A DNA stretch of 64,000 nt from Adiantum capillus-veneris (GCA_014529385.2 CM043955.1:140666140-140730139); one strand, 5' to 3'; shown: positions 45,786-59,866, numbered from the stretch's first letter. Notes: generated by a model not told the origin, from the letters alone. Program-made: numbers and translations.

Positions 45786-46994
45786 TTATTGACCTATAAA
45801 TACAAAACAATTAAAACCATACATATGTAAATCTATGTTTTCATGTATATAACAAGAACCAAAAAATGATTGATATACCATTGTCTCAGTGCCTCCCCAA
45901 TGGGCAATCGGTTGTTCCCACCAATTAAACCATCTCTCTAAAGCCTTTTTATTATCCCCTATCACATATTTCACCCACCATTCTTGTGTTGTGGAAGTTA
46001 TACGGGAGGCCTCATTTGTAGTCTTTGCGAAGCACCATTCTTCACACATTTCAATGAGATGCATTTGTCTATCTGTAGCAACATGTTTTTGTGTGTGTTT
46101 GTGTAGACTCTACTCCCAATGGAAAAGACACGAGCACTCCCTCCCCTCCATTACATTATGCCGTCCTCCATTGTATACAACTCATATTGCCAACCAATTA
46201 GCCCCAACATCAGACATAAATCTAGCAAAGTTTGTTGGTTCATGCCCACACCTCTTCATAACTGTGTTTGAATTTCTCCAAAACAAGATTTGTGTTTCTT
46301 TGTCTTCTTCTTTACATTCACATATTGCAATCACCTGCAATGCTTGCATGATGTACACATAGAAAAAATAAGGTGTCATGTCAAAACATGTTATTTAACA
46401 TATTTTTATAGATTCACTTACCCAGGAGCATAAACCAAGCAGGACATAGTTGCACTCCTTCAATCCGATGAGTATGATCAAAGTGCACCCAAGCACTACT
46501 CAAATCTCCTATCCCTCCTTGCCTCATTCTATTGACTAGTTCAACTCCAGAAGCAGGTCCATTTGTGGACATTTTGAATACGTAACATTTGGTGTTAGGT
46601 CCACCCTGGCCTGGAAAATGACTTCCATGAAAGAATGGAACAAAACACCTTTTTTTAGCAATAGTATATTGTCGTATCCATCACCGACAACTTGACCCTG
46701 TTTAGGTTTATTAATTCATGACACATGTAACACCCATAGAAACTGTGTCATCCATCTCATGTACTTCAATCAACGGTGGGCATCTAAGTCCTTCCAATAG
46801 ACTATCTCTCCACAGGCCTCCAGCTCCTCTAATAGAGAAATTAACCCTTGATGGTATGTAGTGGTCTCCTCCTTTTGTTGCTGGGGGATATGTGTTCGAA
46901 ACGTGAGTCGGGTAGGCATAGGCCCCTGACTGTGAGAGGTATGAAAGAGAGAATAGCAGACACTGAAAGATCTAGTGATCACCATGATCATCAA
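45786..46994 (-). pseudogene. Transposase-like remnant (possibly MULE-type)
   Basis: Minus-strand pieces: 46,994-46,770 (LTFRTHIPQQQKEETT, LLEELEACGEIVYWKD); about 46,620-46,430 (VELVNRMRQGGIGDLSSAWV, then HFDHTHRIEGV); and 46,064-45,786 (HLIEMCEEWCFAKTTNEASR, then ERWFNWWEQPIAHWGG). The block with a His-rich turn followed by a C...W...WW region resembles the core and downstream part of plant mutator-like transposases, from memory of such families. The frame is broken many times and no catalytic triad can be assigned. Confidence 0.35.
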
Positions 46995-47626
46995 TTAATT
47001 GAATAATGTTGTGAGTACAACTTAATCCTTAGCCAAGGTGGACTGTTAACAACACCGTCACTTGAATCATCTGATAACTAGGAGTTTAAGCTCCCATTTT
47101 ACAGGTTTAATCGAGCGGTTAACGACACCGAGACTTAACAGGATGTTTAATCAATCTCTAGCTGATGACGATGATGTTAATTCTCTCTTGCCACTATATC
47201 TGGTTCAACTACCCTTGGATTCTGCAAGCTTTAAATCTGCTTCAATTTCCCTTGGATTACACAAGCTTTGATTTTGCGTCAACTGCCCTTGGATTCTGCA
47301 AGCTTTAATTCTGCTCACTACCTCAATCATCATGCTTGAGTTATTGTCAAATATTTAGCAGCTTCTTGTTGTGTGTGCTTTGAACTGCCTAATTGCCACT
47401 CACAAGTTTTGACTTTCTCATGTTCTTTAATTACCATCTGAAGCTTTCAAAGCTCCCTTTGCTGCTCTTAATTGCTTTCCTTTCTTGCTCATCGACGAGA
47501 GAAAGCCTACCTTTGAAGCCTTCAAGATCGAGAGAGAGACAGAATGAGAAAGATCCTCAAGAATCACCCCTCCCTTGCTTACCCTCTCTGATACCTCCCC
47601 TCTATACTTAAGAGAGAGATATTGAG

Positions 47627-47736
<110 letters not shown>

Positions 47737-48619
47737 CGTGTCTTCCGTTAGCTTCTCCCACTTTACCTCCTTGTCCTCCCCCTTTTTTATTATCTTCCTC
47801 TTGCTTGAATACCCGTCCTCCCTTTGTCTCTTTGCTTGTGTCTGAGAGCAAGGGAAAGAGAGGGAGATCGAGTCCTTCTTCTCCTTCCCTAAGTTGGTTT
47901 CTTTCTCCTCACTTCTCCCTTTTTCTCTTTGCTTGTGTCTGAGAGCGAGGGAAAGAGAGGGAGATCGAGTCCTTCTTCTCCTTCCCTAAGTTGGTTTCTT
48001 TCTCCTCACTTCTCCCTTACTTAGTCGAGGAAAACAGAGAGGATAGTCGAGAGGGATAAAGAGAGAGTGAAGGAGATGCCCTCGTGCTCAACCCCTCCTT
48101 GCTTCCTCTCCTTCATGCAACAGCTCTGAGATCCTCTCCTTCTCTTTGTGGTCAAGAGCAAGAGAGAAACAGCTAGATGTTTCCCTCCTTTCCCTTGCTT
48201 CATCTCCCGTTTCCCTTCTTCTTCATGTTCCTTCACTCCCTTTTTATGCTCCAAAAAACCCCTCGTATTAATAGTCTCCCCCTCTCTTAGCACAACGGCG
48301 CCGTTGTTGCTAGGGAGCATAAGAAATGTCCCCTGATAATGTGGCAGCGGGTAAAGTGCTCAAATTCAAACTCGACGGGAGGAGGGCCAAAATTGTGCGC
48401 ACCGACGAGCTGGAGCTTTTTCATTCTTGGTCGGCGTCAACCGACTCCTGCTCTGGTCAGCGTGTTCATCTCTCTCTCTCTCTTTCTCCCGCGCCCCTCG
48501 CTGCTAAACGCCATGGCTCCCCCTTTTCTTTCTTTGGTTCACACCCTTTTACACTTTAGGGTGGCCATAACCCCTTGGGCGGCCTCGGCCACTCGTTGAC
48601 TCAATATGGGCGGCCACTT

Positions 48620-49090
48620 TAACTTCAATTAGGCACCACATTTAGTATACATCTCGGGCAAAGCATTGCCAAACACAACATTCGGTATTTTTCTAATGGA
48701 AATATTATCGTGAATTTTATTGCTCATATCAGCTTCTTAGTGCAATACGCCTTCAAGTTGCAAGCATAGGTGATTGCATTCACCGAAAAGCATTCCCTTG
48801 CACTCGGTGAAAATATCCTAGAGCTTCTTACCACAGCCGTGTTGAGCATTCCTGGCAATCATCGCATTCCAAGAGACGACATTCTGGACACGAAGCTCTT
48901 CAAATACTTTGTGCTTCCATATGGCACCACATTTAGCATATTTAACTTCCAAAGCATGTGTGTCTCCATTAGCCATCTAGCATACAACTCAACTAAATCA
49001 CTACCAAGCATGACATCGGTTTCCGGAATTCCTTGGTTGAAGCTAAAAATTTCCCAGATGGCACAACGATTGAGCGGGCCAAACTAGTAC
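48620..49090 (-). pseudogene. Pentatricopeptide repeat (PPR) protein fragment
   Basis: On the minus strand the sequence reads GIPETDVMLGSDLVELYA, then KYAKCGAIWK, then VFEELRVQNVVSWNAMIARN and AQHGCGKK, then a stop, and later NKIHDNI, GNALPEMYTKCGA. MYxKCG and NVVSWNAMI...AQHG are hallmarks of PLS-type plant PPR repeats, which bind organelle RNA. At least two full repeats are present, broken by several stops and a shift. It is a processed or decayed fragment without start, signal peptide or DYW domain. It is the clearest land-plant marker in the window. Confidence 0.75.
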
Positions 49091-51603
49091 GGAATTGATC
49101 CTCAGTGAAACTTTAACGACCAATATCTTGGTAACCGTAACTCTGATCACCGATCTGAAAATATCAACGCGCTCCACAAAGTGAGCACTTTGGGCCCATG
49201 CATTCACTTCATTTCTGTCCCCTCAACTACAATTGCCCAATTCGGTACGGATCTGCAATTGACTCAAACTTCAAAATGCCATAACTTTTTCATCGTAGCT
49301 CCAATCGACAAGCCATAAAGACCAAGACAGTAGAGCACTTCAAGCATTGCAATTCAAGATCATAAGCTACCATCTATGCTCACTTCAAGAATACTCCTTT
49401 TTAGCATCATTAAGACATATGTTGGCCCTTTTAAGCCGCATCTGGCATACATTTACCGTAAAAATAGCTTGTTACCAAGCCTTGAACACCGATCATTAAT
49501 CAGGTGAGCACTGGTACTCACAAAGGATGGTCTTGAGTCTTGACTATATAATTTATCTTATTTTTGTCCTGTAGTGGACAAGGAATCATGATGGAGGAGC
49601 TAAATTGAAGCTCCACAAGCTAACAAATCCGTTGTTGATCTCACTGCCACCTACATCCATGTCGGGCTGCCCATCTTCCCATATGCGAAAGATCTTGGAG
49701 GCATTGTTCTTATGTGCCCCCCAAGGTGTACAAGATGTACCTAGTGGCGTGCCCACATCCAATGGTGTAAATGAGCGAGATGGGGTTGAAGCATCTATAG
49801 AGCCTACCCCACAATAGCCCCCATCTCGACAACCGACAAGGAGTATCTCCCGACTAAGACAAGTGGATTGTCGATGGACTCGCTGATTTGTATCCCCTGG
49901 CTGTTGAGGTGTTCCTGGCCACAGATCTTGTACCCATAGGTGTCATACCCACAGGTGTCTGCCCATAGGTCACAGGCCACGAGTGTTGTACCCTCTGGTG
50001 TCAAATTGGCATTGGTGATGTGTTTCTTATAATTTATTCTTTATATAGTTGTCATTAGATTATCATAATGATATCATTTTGTACTTTATAACTTTGTGCT
50101 CACATAATCTGTGGTTTACTTACAGAGTCAACTTGTTATCAGAGGACATAAGCAAGCAACCATGTGCAGAGATGGAAATCACCCTATTTTTGTTCCGTGA
50201 GGAACCTTTCACGACCATGTTAAAAGATTTTGATAAGAATAGTAGGATTTTTGTAGAATCTTGAACCAATAGGTACTCTCTACGAGCTCTTAGAAAAGCC
50301 ATCCCTATAGTACTACTATCTTCCCTAGTGTCACAGACACACAAATACTCGTGTATATGAATCTCTAGATGAGAAAGACAAATACTTGTAAGAGAAGACT
50401 AACAACAACACCATTGTCTCCGTTTGTAATTATTTTTATGAGGCTGGATTCCTCTATAAATGCAATATAAATATTTATTTTTGTTAAATGGTGTCGCATT
50501 GAGTGAGAGTATTTGATTTAGATTACTGGAGTTTCATACAGATTTGAGAAATATTGTTGATTTTTATGGATGTTCTGATTTGCCTGTAAGATGTTTGAAG
50601 CCTCAAGTCTTAATCATTCCACCATGAATAAATTCATGCAATATTTTGATTTGAAAGTTTAATCACTAATGGTTATTCTTATTAAAGTGGATCATAACCT
50701 TTGTCAAGATGTCCTCGTTTGGGGATGTTGAATATATATCAATAGCAAAATTTCAAAAGTTGAGAAAGCTAAATTCTTGTTTTCCAAAATGTTATTGTTT
50801 CCATACTATGCCTATGCCAAGCTTAACTTAGAGAAATGACAACTTGAGATGGAGGTGTAGATATATGGGGGTGACTTATTATTGATTCTTGTCATCATAT
50901 ATATTATAAAGCCTTTGAGTTTCCACCTTTTGGAGTAGTGTTGACAAGTTTTTCGTATCAAACCTTCTTAAATATCCCTATTCATTCGCTATTGGTAGCT
51001 ATTTATTTGGTATTGCTAAAGATCATACCAATAGCTATCACCTTGTGAACTTAATTGTTGAATTGCGGATTTGATTTTTACTATGTAGCTCATTTGGATA
51101 GAGAAAGTGTAAACATAAATTATAGATACATACATTGTTAACATAGAAGATATATATCACTCGAACCTATATAACTGCTAATCAAGAAACCTTTGGTTGG
51201 ATACTATAACAATAGGGGTCACATGTGGTTTCAAATACCAAAGAAATGGCTTAACCAAAACATTCCCAAGAACACGAGGTGAACACAAGGAAGTAAACAT
51301 TGGCTCCTTGTTTGGTTGATTTCTAGTGCTAAATGTTCTGAGTGCACAAAATTTGTGAGGCCTTTGACCTTGGGAGTTCACTAAAGTATATGTAACATAA
51401 CACATGCGTTCAACAGAAGGGAATTTATATTCTTGTAAAGTTACAGAAACATGTGTAGGTAAGGCATATAAGGGCTACTTTCAATCCATTGTGGTGAACG
51501 CACATGATATAGGAAAATTTTACATAGTGAATACTCCGGACATCAAACACTACACCTCTATCTCATGTCCATACATTAAAACAAAGCCCCTATTTGTCAT
51601 TTT
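49091..51603. other. No recognised gene
   Basis: Mixed, mostly AT-rich sequence. Short open frames (for example 49,605-49,817 and 50,049-50,264) have no recognisable motif, no supported splice structure and no repeat partner in the window. Confidence 0.5.
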
Positions 51604-51830
51604 GAAGCCCCAGGGACCCTCAACAAGAGGGACCACAATGGCGCGCAGAATGGCCATCCAGGGACAAATAGGGGCCAAGATATTTCCAAGAATAGGGGAT
51701 GGACACAAGGAAGTAAAAAATGGTTGATAAGCATGATACAAGGTTTAGGTATCTGCCATTTGGGGGGGGGGAGGCTTGCTATGAACACATTAAACTGCCC
51801 AGTTCTATCTCATGACCATGCATAAAAAAA

Positions 51831-52320
51831 GCATATACTTGTTATTTTAGGGCCCCAAGAACCCTCAACAAGAGGGGCCACAAGGACGCGCAAACTGGCT
51901 ATCCAAAAATTTTGGATGGCCAATTTGCGCGCCCTTGTGGCCCCTCTTGCTGAGGGTCCCTGAGGCCTTAAAATGGCAAGTACAAGCTTTTTGTTAATGC
52001 ATGGCATGATACAAGGTTTAGCTATTTGCCATTAGGGGGGGGGGGGGGGGGGTAGTTTGCTACTAATACATTAATCTGCCCAATTCTATCTCATGGCCAT
52101 GCATAAAAAAAAGCCTATACTTGTCATTTTAGGGCCCCAGGGACCCTCAACATGAGGGGCCACAAGGGCGCGCAAATTGGCCATCAAAATTTTTTTGATG
52201 GCCAATTTGCGCGCCCTTGTGGCCCCTCATGTTGAGGGTCAAAATTTTGATGGCCAATTTGCGCGTCCTTGTGGCCCCTCATGTTGAGGGTCCCTAGGGC
52301 CCTAAAATGACAAGTACAAG
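51831..52320. repeat. Two large hairpins with GC-rich arms
   Basis: Hairpin 1 pairs about 51,831-51,907 with 51,908-51,984, with almost no loop (...TTTTGGATGGCCAATTTGCG). Hairpin 2 pairs about 52,115-52,191 with 52,192-52,240, and then the 3' arm is repeated at 52,245-52,320. Both share GACCCTCAACA[AT]GAGGGGCC. A single arm of the same sequence is at 63,690-63,780. Such foldbacks are typical inside or at the ends of non-autonomous DNA elements. Confidence 0.85.
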
Positions 52321-54127
52321 AGTTTTTTTGATGCATGGCCATAATTCAAGTGGGCAGTTTTTTTTTTTTTTTTTTAAAGTGTTGAACTTTTAAGCTATTT
52401 TCAAGAGCTTCTAGTGTTCAATTGGCTCCGAATCTGTCTGGGCTTGTCTCACACAAATTTGTTCATCTTGTCACGCTCTTCAACCATCGTGTGATGCAAA
52501 AAAATCATATCCTACTTGGATTCTCCAAAAATCAACGTGCAAGTTGGCAATTTCTTAAAAAATGATGTAAAACATACATTTCTTACTTTTTCCTTAACCT
52601 ACGGGCTCGAACGAGCATTAAAACCATGGAATCTGAAAATACTCAAAGAGCCAATGTTTTTTATTGTGTTAAGGACTGTATTTCCTACATACAAAACTTT
52701 CTCAAAATCTCACCCTAACACCTTTAAAAGTGGCTTCCAAGGAGTGCCCTCGATCAAAAATTGAAACTGAAGGAAAATAATCAGAATGAGCTCCTACACT
52801 GTGTACAAACTTTAAAGTAACCGAAATTTCCTTTAAAAAAAAGTTATTGCTAAAAATTTGAAAATAGACTACCCTTGGACTTCCCACAACAATAGAAATC
52901 AAAGGGTTCAAGGAGAGGTCTGGTGTCACAAGTGCATGGTAGGAATCTAATCGAGGTTTATTCCGTCAAGATCTCTTATACTTTATCATGTCTTCTCATG
53001 TACAATCTTACCAAACAAAAACAAACTTACACTTTAAATGACTACAAATCTTATTTAACTTATCAAACAATCTAAAATATGGTAGACCTAGAGTGCTCTT
53101 ACACATCAACAAACAAAAAAGTCCAAATTTCTTCTCATTAACTTTGATAAACATACATTTGTGGACAACTTCCAAGGAGTAGTGCGGTCATAGTTCTTAC
53201 ATCCATTCCATGACATGGTATGCTCATGGGGTGACCTATCACATAAAAATATCTTTTTGGTAGGAGTGCCCTCATGTTAGAAAAGAGTGTGTTGCTGCTG
53301 ATGAAAAGTTTTTGCATTGTCCTACTAGGGATCTCTCCATGTTAGCATAATGATTTTTGGTGTAGTGGGAGCCACATTGCCGCTGAGGAGAGCTTTGTGC
53401 CACCGTAAAAGCTTTATATTATGCCAGTTCCTTGAGTCATTCTTGCAAACAACGCCACTCAACTAGCATAGCAAGAGGTCACCTTGTAACAAAAACATGT
53501 ATGAATTCAACATTTGCAAGCTGTATAATAAAGACACTTTTTAAGTATATGTTGTACAAATTTGCAAGTATTTCTATCTAACTGGAAATAAACAATCCTA
53601 AAATATACATTAGGCTGAGATTTCCATCCCTAATAAGCATGGATTTGAAGCACCTACCTGCAAGATGTAACAAAGAAGACTGTTTTAGAGGAAAAGTGGT
53701 GACACTTGGCCTCTAACCTGCAACCTTTCACTATTTGTGCATAAAAGCAACCTTTGTGCCAAGCACTACAAAACAAGTAGAGGCAAAACCTTAGACTTCA
53801 AAGTCTATGATAAGAAGAACACAATCAAAAGTAAGAAGTATATTGTTACCTTGCATAAAGGGGTGTTTTATTCAAATATGTGATGGTATTGGCAAGATAT
53901 TGAAGAACCATGAACATTCATCTCACCGATGGTACCACGTTCCCGGGATGACCTCTGCTCACCCTCACGTGCGGCCTTCGGTGCAAACGCTGCGAACAAG
54001 AAAATATGTATGCATAAGATTTGTGATGTCCTTGAGTACCATGGTAGCTATTGCGTGAGGAAGCAAAGGATGAAAAGAGAGAGGGGGGAGGGAGAGAGAG
54101 GAACATGGGAGGAGACAAGGGGGTAGT

Positions 54128-54164
<37 letters not shown>

Positions 54165-54641
54165 AGGAGGAGAGAAGGGGACAGGGAGGGAGAGGGAGGA
54201 ACATGGGAGGAGGAAGGGGGTAGGGAGGGAGAAAGGAGAGAAGAGGAAGAGAGAACAAAGGTTTTTTTTTGGGGAGGAGTTTTTTTTTTGAAAAATTGGA
54301 CTTTTAGTGCTTGTAAGTTTTAAAAAAGGTACAAAAATACTTTTTTGATATGGATATATGTTGGGGGGGAGTTTTCAGTCAAAAATAAGTAAAAATAAAT
54401 TTTTTTAAAAAAAGTCAAATTTTGGCTCTTAGTGATCCACGTTTTTGATGATGTGGCCACACCTGTTTACTCCCTTCACTTCCAAAAAGGTAGAGAGAGA
54501 AGGTGACCTTCTAGGTCCACATCCTACATGTGTCTAAAAAAAGGCTAGAAAAGCCTACTAAAAACTAGCTTCTTGAATGCCCTTGTCCTCTTAACCCTAC
54601 ACACCATTAGCCTTAATTCCTAAAAATTAGGATTCCTTACA

Positions 54642-54673
54642 AGGCCCATGCAAGGTCCATATTTCTCCTAATG
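54642..54673 (-). repeat. CATTAGGAGAA terminus at the inner end of the left arm
   Basis: The complement reads CATTAGGAGAAATATGGACC, then TTGCATGGGCC and TTGTAAGGAA. It shares CATTAGGAGAA, TGGAC, GGGCC and TGTAAG in the same order with the TIR of the 12.85-kb element. Similarity to the right-arm terminus ends here, which marks an element boundary. Confidence 0.55.
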
Positions 54674-56112
54674 CATTTGCGATAGATGACCATCGATGAG
54701 CTATCATTGTCCATTTGTCCCCAAAATTCATGATGTACAAGGTATGTTGATGGCTATCATGGCTTCAGATTTGAAAAAATTGCATCTTTGGCTAGCTAGG
54801 GATTAGACTTTAAAAAAAAAACAACCCTTAGCCTGTAATCTCTATGCATAGACCCTGACAAAGTTTAGCTTGATTTGGACTTGCATTTAGCTTTCCAAGC
54901 TTAATTTTTTGAATTTCAATCTCGAGAATGACTGATAGGCATCTTAGCACCTTATGTTCTTGTCAGTACTGTTAGTCCCTTTTGTTTGTTAGGCTTTATT
55001 AAGTCACATACAAGATAGAAGATTTACAGTATAAAGATCTACTTCCTGTATACGACCTTATAGTCCCATGAAGTGTCTGATAGGAAACTTGACACTTGAT
55101 GGGTGCTTTTGTTTAGTCGCATCACCAACTTCCTTTGTACTTGTAGTCCATCCCCAATTTTTATGACCGTTCTCAGTCATATTTGGCCTCATGTTTTTGT
55201 TGAAGGCTGATCGGCATTCTTTTCTTACCTCTCACATTACCCATTGTGCGTATGGCATTTGAGACATGCTTCGTGAAGTGTTGTCATTTTCTTGGACCTT
55301 CTTTGCTTTGTACGGCTTGATATCTCTTCAATCTTTTGTTCATCTGGATTATGGATTTTTCTTGCCTTTTTGTTTTTGGAAAATTGTAAAAATAACAAAA
55401 TGAAACCAAAAATTAAGTCAACCAGAACAACAAAATCATTCTAATAGAATTCTAAACGCTATGTACATTATACACATGTCCCTAGGGGCTCATATATGGA
55501 TTTTGTCCTCGTACTCCTCCCGTAATGCTATTATGAGGGCATATACTCAAAATTTTGTCAAAAAATCATCACAATCAAATGCAAAAATTCAATGCAATTC
55601 ACAAAACATTTCCCTCTAATATTCATAATATTAGGTCCGCATTTGGAATGCCTCCCCCCCTCCTATTTTGGAGTCCTCCTTGGTGACAAGGTATCACCAA
55701 GGGTATGTGTTGTGCTTGGGCAATCAAAAATTGTGCCTATGAAGGCCTTGTAATGTAGCCTAACTAGGGCCACCCCTAATTGGCCTTTTCCTCTTCTCCT
55801 TTTTTCCTCAGTCTTTTTTGAGCCTCCCCCAACAAGGTACTTCGACATACCTCGGTTCATTGTACTCCCTTATTTGCATTGATCTCATGATGTAAAGAAA
55901 ACCCCCATACCACCAACTACCCTCTACCCTTTACCATTAAAAGTTTTTTGCTATAACTTTTTGATGTAAGAAAACCCCTAACCCTCTCTTGATGTTGAAA
56001 TCCTTACCACTTACCTACATTGCACTATAAGTTTTTTCTTCCTAAACATTTGTTATGGTAATATTGTCCCACCTCTCTCCCTCTCTCTCTCTCTCAAACC
56101 CCCATCCATCCC

Positions 56113-56179
<67 letters not shown>

Positions 56180-56988
56180 AAACCCCCATCCATCCCCATC
56201 CTCCCTATATTACACACGCTAACCCCCACCCTTGCAGTCTCCCCTCACTCTCCTTCGCTCTATTTGCAATACACTTGAACCCTTGAAAAACGACACTGCC
56301 TTTCACTTAGCGGTCTCCCCCTCTCTCACTTGCTTTAGTTACAGTACACTCTCTCTCACTTGAAATACAATAAAATCAGGCTACCTTTAAGATTAACGGT
56401 AAAATTTTTTACCCTCAAAATTTTTTTACTCTCGACCCCCCCTCCTCAGTTTCCCTTTTTGTTGGGGAGAGACCTCTCCCTTAATACTACCCTCTACCCT
56501 CACCCCCTTCCCCTGAACCTCTCTACAAATCTTCAAAATTACAAACCCCTTTAGACAAAGTTTCCCAAACAAACATTCCCCAACCCACCTCCTATATAAA
56601 CTCGCCCTCCCTCTTTTGAACTCCTTTTGAAACCTACTACCACCTCCTACCACTGATGAGCTCCTCACGGAGCGAAACGCATTTGGTTCCTCTCTCAACC
56701 CTTAACCTAACCCCAGCCTTAACCCCTTTACCTTATGCTTAAATTTAAGTGCTACGCACGCTTGACATATTTTTACCATTGTGCCTATGCAGGCCTTGTA
56801 ATGTAGCCTAAGCAATGTGATGTTCTTTGAAGCTCCTTTGTTTCTTTGCTTGATTGAAGGTTGTAGAGCTTTTTCAAAGGCTTATTTATCTGTTTGATGA
56901 TTCTTTGGAATCCAGTTTAGCCTTGTGGTTGGTTTTTGTATTTGGCATTGTTCCTTAGAATGGGTTCTTTCTTGAAGTGAGCTCTCTT
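54674..56988. other. No recognised gene; contains a (TC)n run
   Basis: (TC)n lies at about 56,114-56,174, flanked by a duplicated CAAACCCCCATCCATCCCCAT. A segment near 55,668-55,720 (GGAGTCCTCCTTGG, TATCACCAAGGGTATGTGTT) is repeated at about 60,372-60,421. No supported coding region. Confidence 0.6.
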
Positions 56989-59128
56989 CTAAGTGTATTG
57001 TAACCGTATGAGGAATTGAAAGAATTCAAGTGGCGGTGCAGTGACAATAGTTTTATTGGTTTTTGTTGGGATCCACTTCTTCGTGATTACAAGTTGTTTC
57101 ATTGATGTTGCTCGTTTGGGAACCCATACTTGTCTCTGACTCTGTCCCTGACTCATTTGTGTTTGAAGAGACTTATTTGGGATCCACCTTGTCTTTGTGT
57201 GAGTCTGTAGCGGTCTTTGCTTCAGCCCTTGTACTCTTGGCTGAGAACGAGATTCAGACTTTGAGAGTTGATGCTTTATTTGTTTTGGAATCCAAATAAA
57301 CTCTTCACCTCTTTGTGCTTGAATCAACTTCTTTGGAATCTAAATCTGATTTGCGAAAGCTTGCGACTTTGTGTTTTTCTTAGCTGTTCTTGCAAGCTTT
57401 GACTGTTTTTCTTTTGGTTTTTGATCTTGTGTTTTTTCGTCAGAGATCTTTGTATTCTTGATCCATACCTGCTTTTGGCCAATCTGGCTCTTTGGTATCC
57501 AGATTTGTCAAACTTTTTGGTTCTGACTTGTTGTTCTTTGCTTTTGGCCTTCTTTTGTTGTTAGTGATGGTGATGACTTGAGTTGTTGGTAGGGAATTTC
57601 ATAAGAATCATCACTATTGCTACTATCCTTAGCAAGGTTGCATCCTGACACTTTCCCTTTGTGGTTTGGCTGGTTATGGAAAGTTACTGTTTGCCTTTTC
57701 TTGGGTTGTTGTTTCTGGGATGACTTTTCTATCCACTTAATTAGCGCGTTGTTAGCTCGTTGACATGGTTGTGTTCTTTTTGGTTGACTTTTTTCTTCAT
57801 GTATAGGAGACACATATGAAGATGCTTGTTGCAGTTGCATTTCCATCAAGGATTTTGGAATCCATTTTTGATGCACTTTATTTTTGTTGTGATGACATTG
57901 TTTCCTGGGTCTTTGATCTAGACAATTATAGAACCATACATTAGTTAAAGTTTCGTTCTTATCACTTGTTAGGTCGTTCAAATTTCCGTTGTTTGCATCT
58001 TCTTGAAGCTCCAAGTGTTACGGAGTCATAGAACTCATCTTCTTCTTTGGATTTGTTTTCTTGGATCACACTCACTAGAAAGTAAGGAACGACATTATAG
58101 CCATCTTCATCACAAAACTTCGTTGTTGGATGGTCTTGAATAGCGCACACATTGAGAGTAGCCAAGATGTGTTCCCATTCAAGTGGCTCTAATGCTTCAT
58201 CAGGAAAGGATTTTGGGATATAATACTTATCTTCAATTTCCCTTTCTAAAATACACTCCTCTTGCTTTAAACTTCCACATTGTGAAGCTCCACACATCCA
58301 CTGTTCTTTAGGCTTACCAATCATGCTGGAACTTGTGATCCTGCTACAATAGCGGAATCAAACTCTTCTACTGGGGTTCTTGTCACATCCTTGTACCTAT
58401 GGTTCTTGAGATTTATTCTCATGGTGGTTTCCATATGTCTCAAGTAGATATGGTTGTATCCCTAGTCCTGGATCATTTTTAGTTGTCGCATGAATGGTCT
58501 TCCTAGAATGATTTTATAGTTGTTCTTCTTGCCAAAGTCAACAATAGCAAAGATTTTCTCATATTCAATGCCACAAGAAGTAACAAATTATTTTTCTAGC
58601 AGTCCTATGGGCCTTTCTATGTGTCTGTCTGCAAGCTGTAGTTTCATCCTTGTAGCCCTCACTGTTGGTTTTCCCCAATTTTTCCAGACCTCTTTTGTTG
58701 CGATGGCAACATCAACTCCACTATCAAGGATTGCCATGGTTTTTATATTTTGGAATTCCACAGGAAGAATGGTGTTCCCATATTCTCCCTCATAGTACTT
58801 GCCTACCTTGTAATATGGAATTGGCCTAGTGTTTAGCTGAGGCATTTCTAGTTCTTTGATCCCTTCCTTGATTTAATCATTGGTTTTTTACACCAAATTT
58901 CTCTAGGAATTTTTCCACAATAGCCCACATGTTTGGTCGTATTCTAAGCAACTCAGCTAACGTTATCGTACAAGTAACTGATGCTGACAAAATGTTTATC
59001 AATCCTTTTGAATCTATGACCTTGTTGGAAGACAATCTATGTGATGGGACTGCAACAACATCTGACTTGGCCTTGTACTCTCTCATATAGGATGGTGGTG
59101 TTCTTAGCATATGGGGTTGACTGTCCAT
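56989..59128 (-). pseudogene. Retroelement with retropepsin-like domain and W-[IV]-P-K repeats
   Basis: In minus order: 59,128-58,877 has ITLAELLRIRPNMWAIVEKF, a helix often seen before plant retropepsins. 58,845-58,480 has AILDSGVDVAIATKEVW (DSG active-site box), MKLQLADRHIERPIGLLEK, IVDFGKKNN and a LGRPFMRQ-type block. 58,324-57,508 is acidic then basic. 57,900-56,989 repeats QKWIPK, TRWIPNK, QVWVPKR and KKWIPTK. No RT or integrase follows. The retropepsin family cleaves polyproteins; the Trp-Pro-Lys repeats have no function I know. Related fragments lie at 1,465-1,895 and 39,847-43,905. Confidence 0.55.
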
Positions 59129-59789
59129 AGATTGTACAAATCCTTTGTCTCCCTAATATGATTCCACTTCTAAATTCATCTAAGATCCACTTTCAAATTC
59201 CTCTATTGGTGGAAGAGACACTCCTCTTCCATCACTCGTTTGGTTTACTTGTCTGCCACAATTACACTAATTTCTTCATAATTTTATAGGTTTTCTCACC
59301 TTCAAATATAAAATTTAGAGGTATATTTAAAAATCTGTAGGTGGGATTACACTAAACCTAGCTTTTTTTTTTTAGCACGGCTCCTAAGGAACAGATCAGC
59401 TTCCTCTTAGCCTTCCACACCAAGCAAGAATTTTTTGCCATGGGCGGCAATGTCAACCGTATAAGCAACAAGAAGGCTAATTAGTAGACTTCTTCATGTC
59501 TTCACAACCCAACGAGTCTTGCAAGGGGAAATGGAATAAGCAATCTTAAGTTTACTTTCCTTTTGAGTTTTTTTAGCATTAAGGCATGCACATAGACACA
59601 CTCATAAATAGTCTGTTGTTGCATGCTCTTCAAGGACGGTTGCATGCTCTCCATCATCACCTCAGCTGGTGCAACAATTACCTCCTGGAGCACCTTGATG
59701 CTCTTGAGCTATTGCCACCTCATTCTCTTCATCATCATCCCTACAGACATTCATTGCCATCAGGCCTTATGAGTGCGGTTGCTTCATGC

Positions 59790-59866
<77 letters not shown>

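Larger units (their letters stand above)
51604..54673. repeat. Left arm of a roughly 3-kb inverted repeat
   Basis: From GAAGCCCCAGGGACCCTCAA at 51,604 to CTCCTAATG at 54,673 the sequence is repeated in reverse complement at 64,000-61,327. Matching landmarks include the reading-frame-like stretch 52,540-52,764 against 63,518-63,291, 53,807-54,058 against 62,248-61,997, and 54,400-54,673 against 61,590-61,327. The left arm is longer by the double hairpin at 51,831-52,320. The outer boundary is not reached, because the right arm runs off the window. Frames inside are not convincing genes. Confidence 0.88.

Noticed and set aside
52516-52764. 82-codon frame conserved between both inverted-repeat arms
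   Set aside because: Conservation follows the DNA-level repeat; no domain, start context or codon pattern supports a gene. Worth revisiting if other copies keep the frame.
53807-54323. Frames in the inverted-repeat arm with Arg-Glu runs
   Set aside because: Mostly purine-rich low-complexity sequence; no supported homology.
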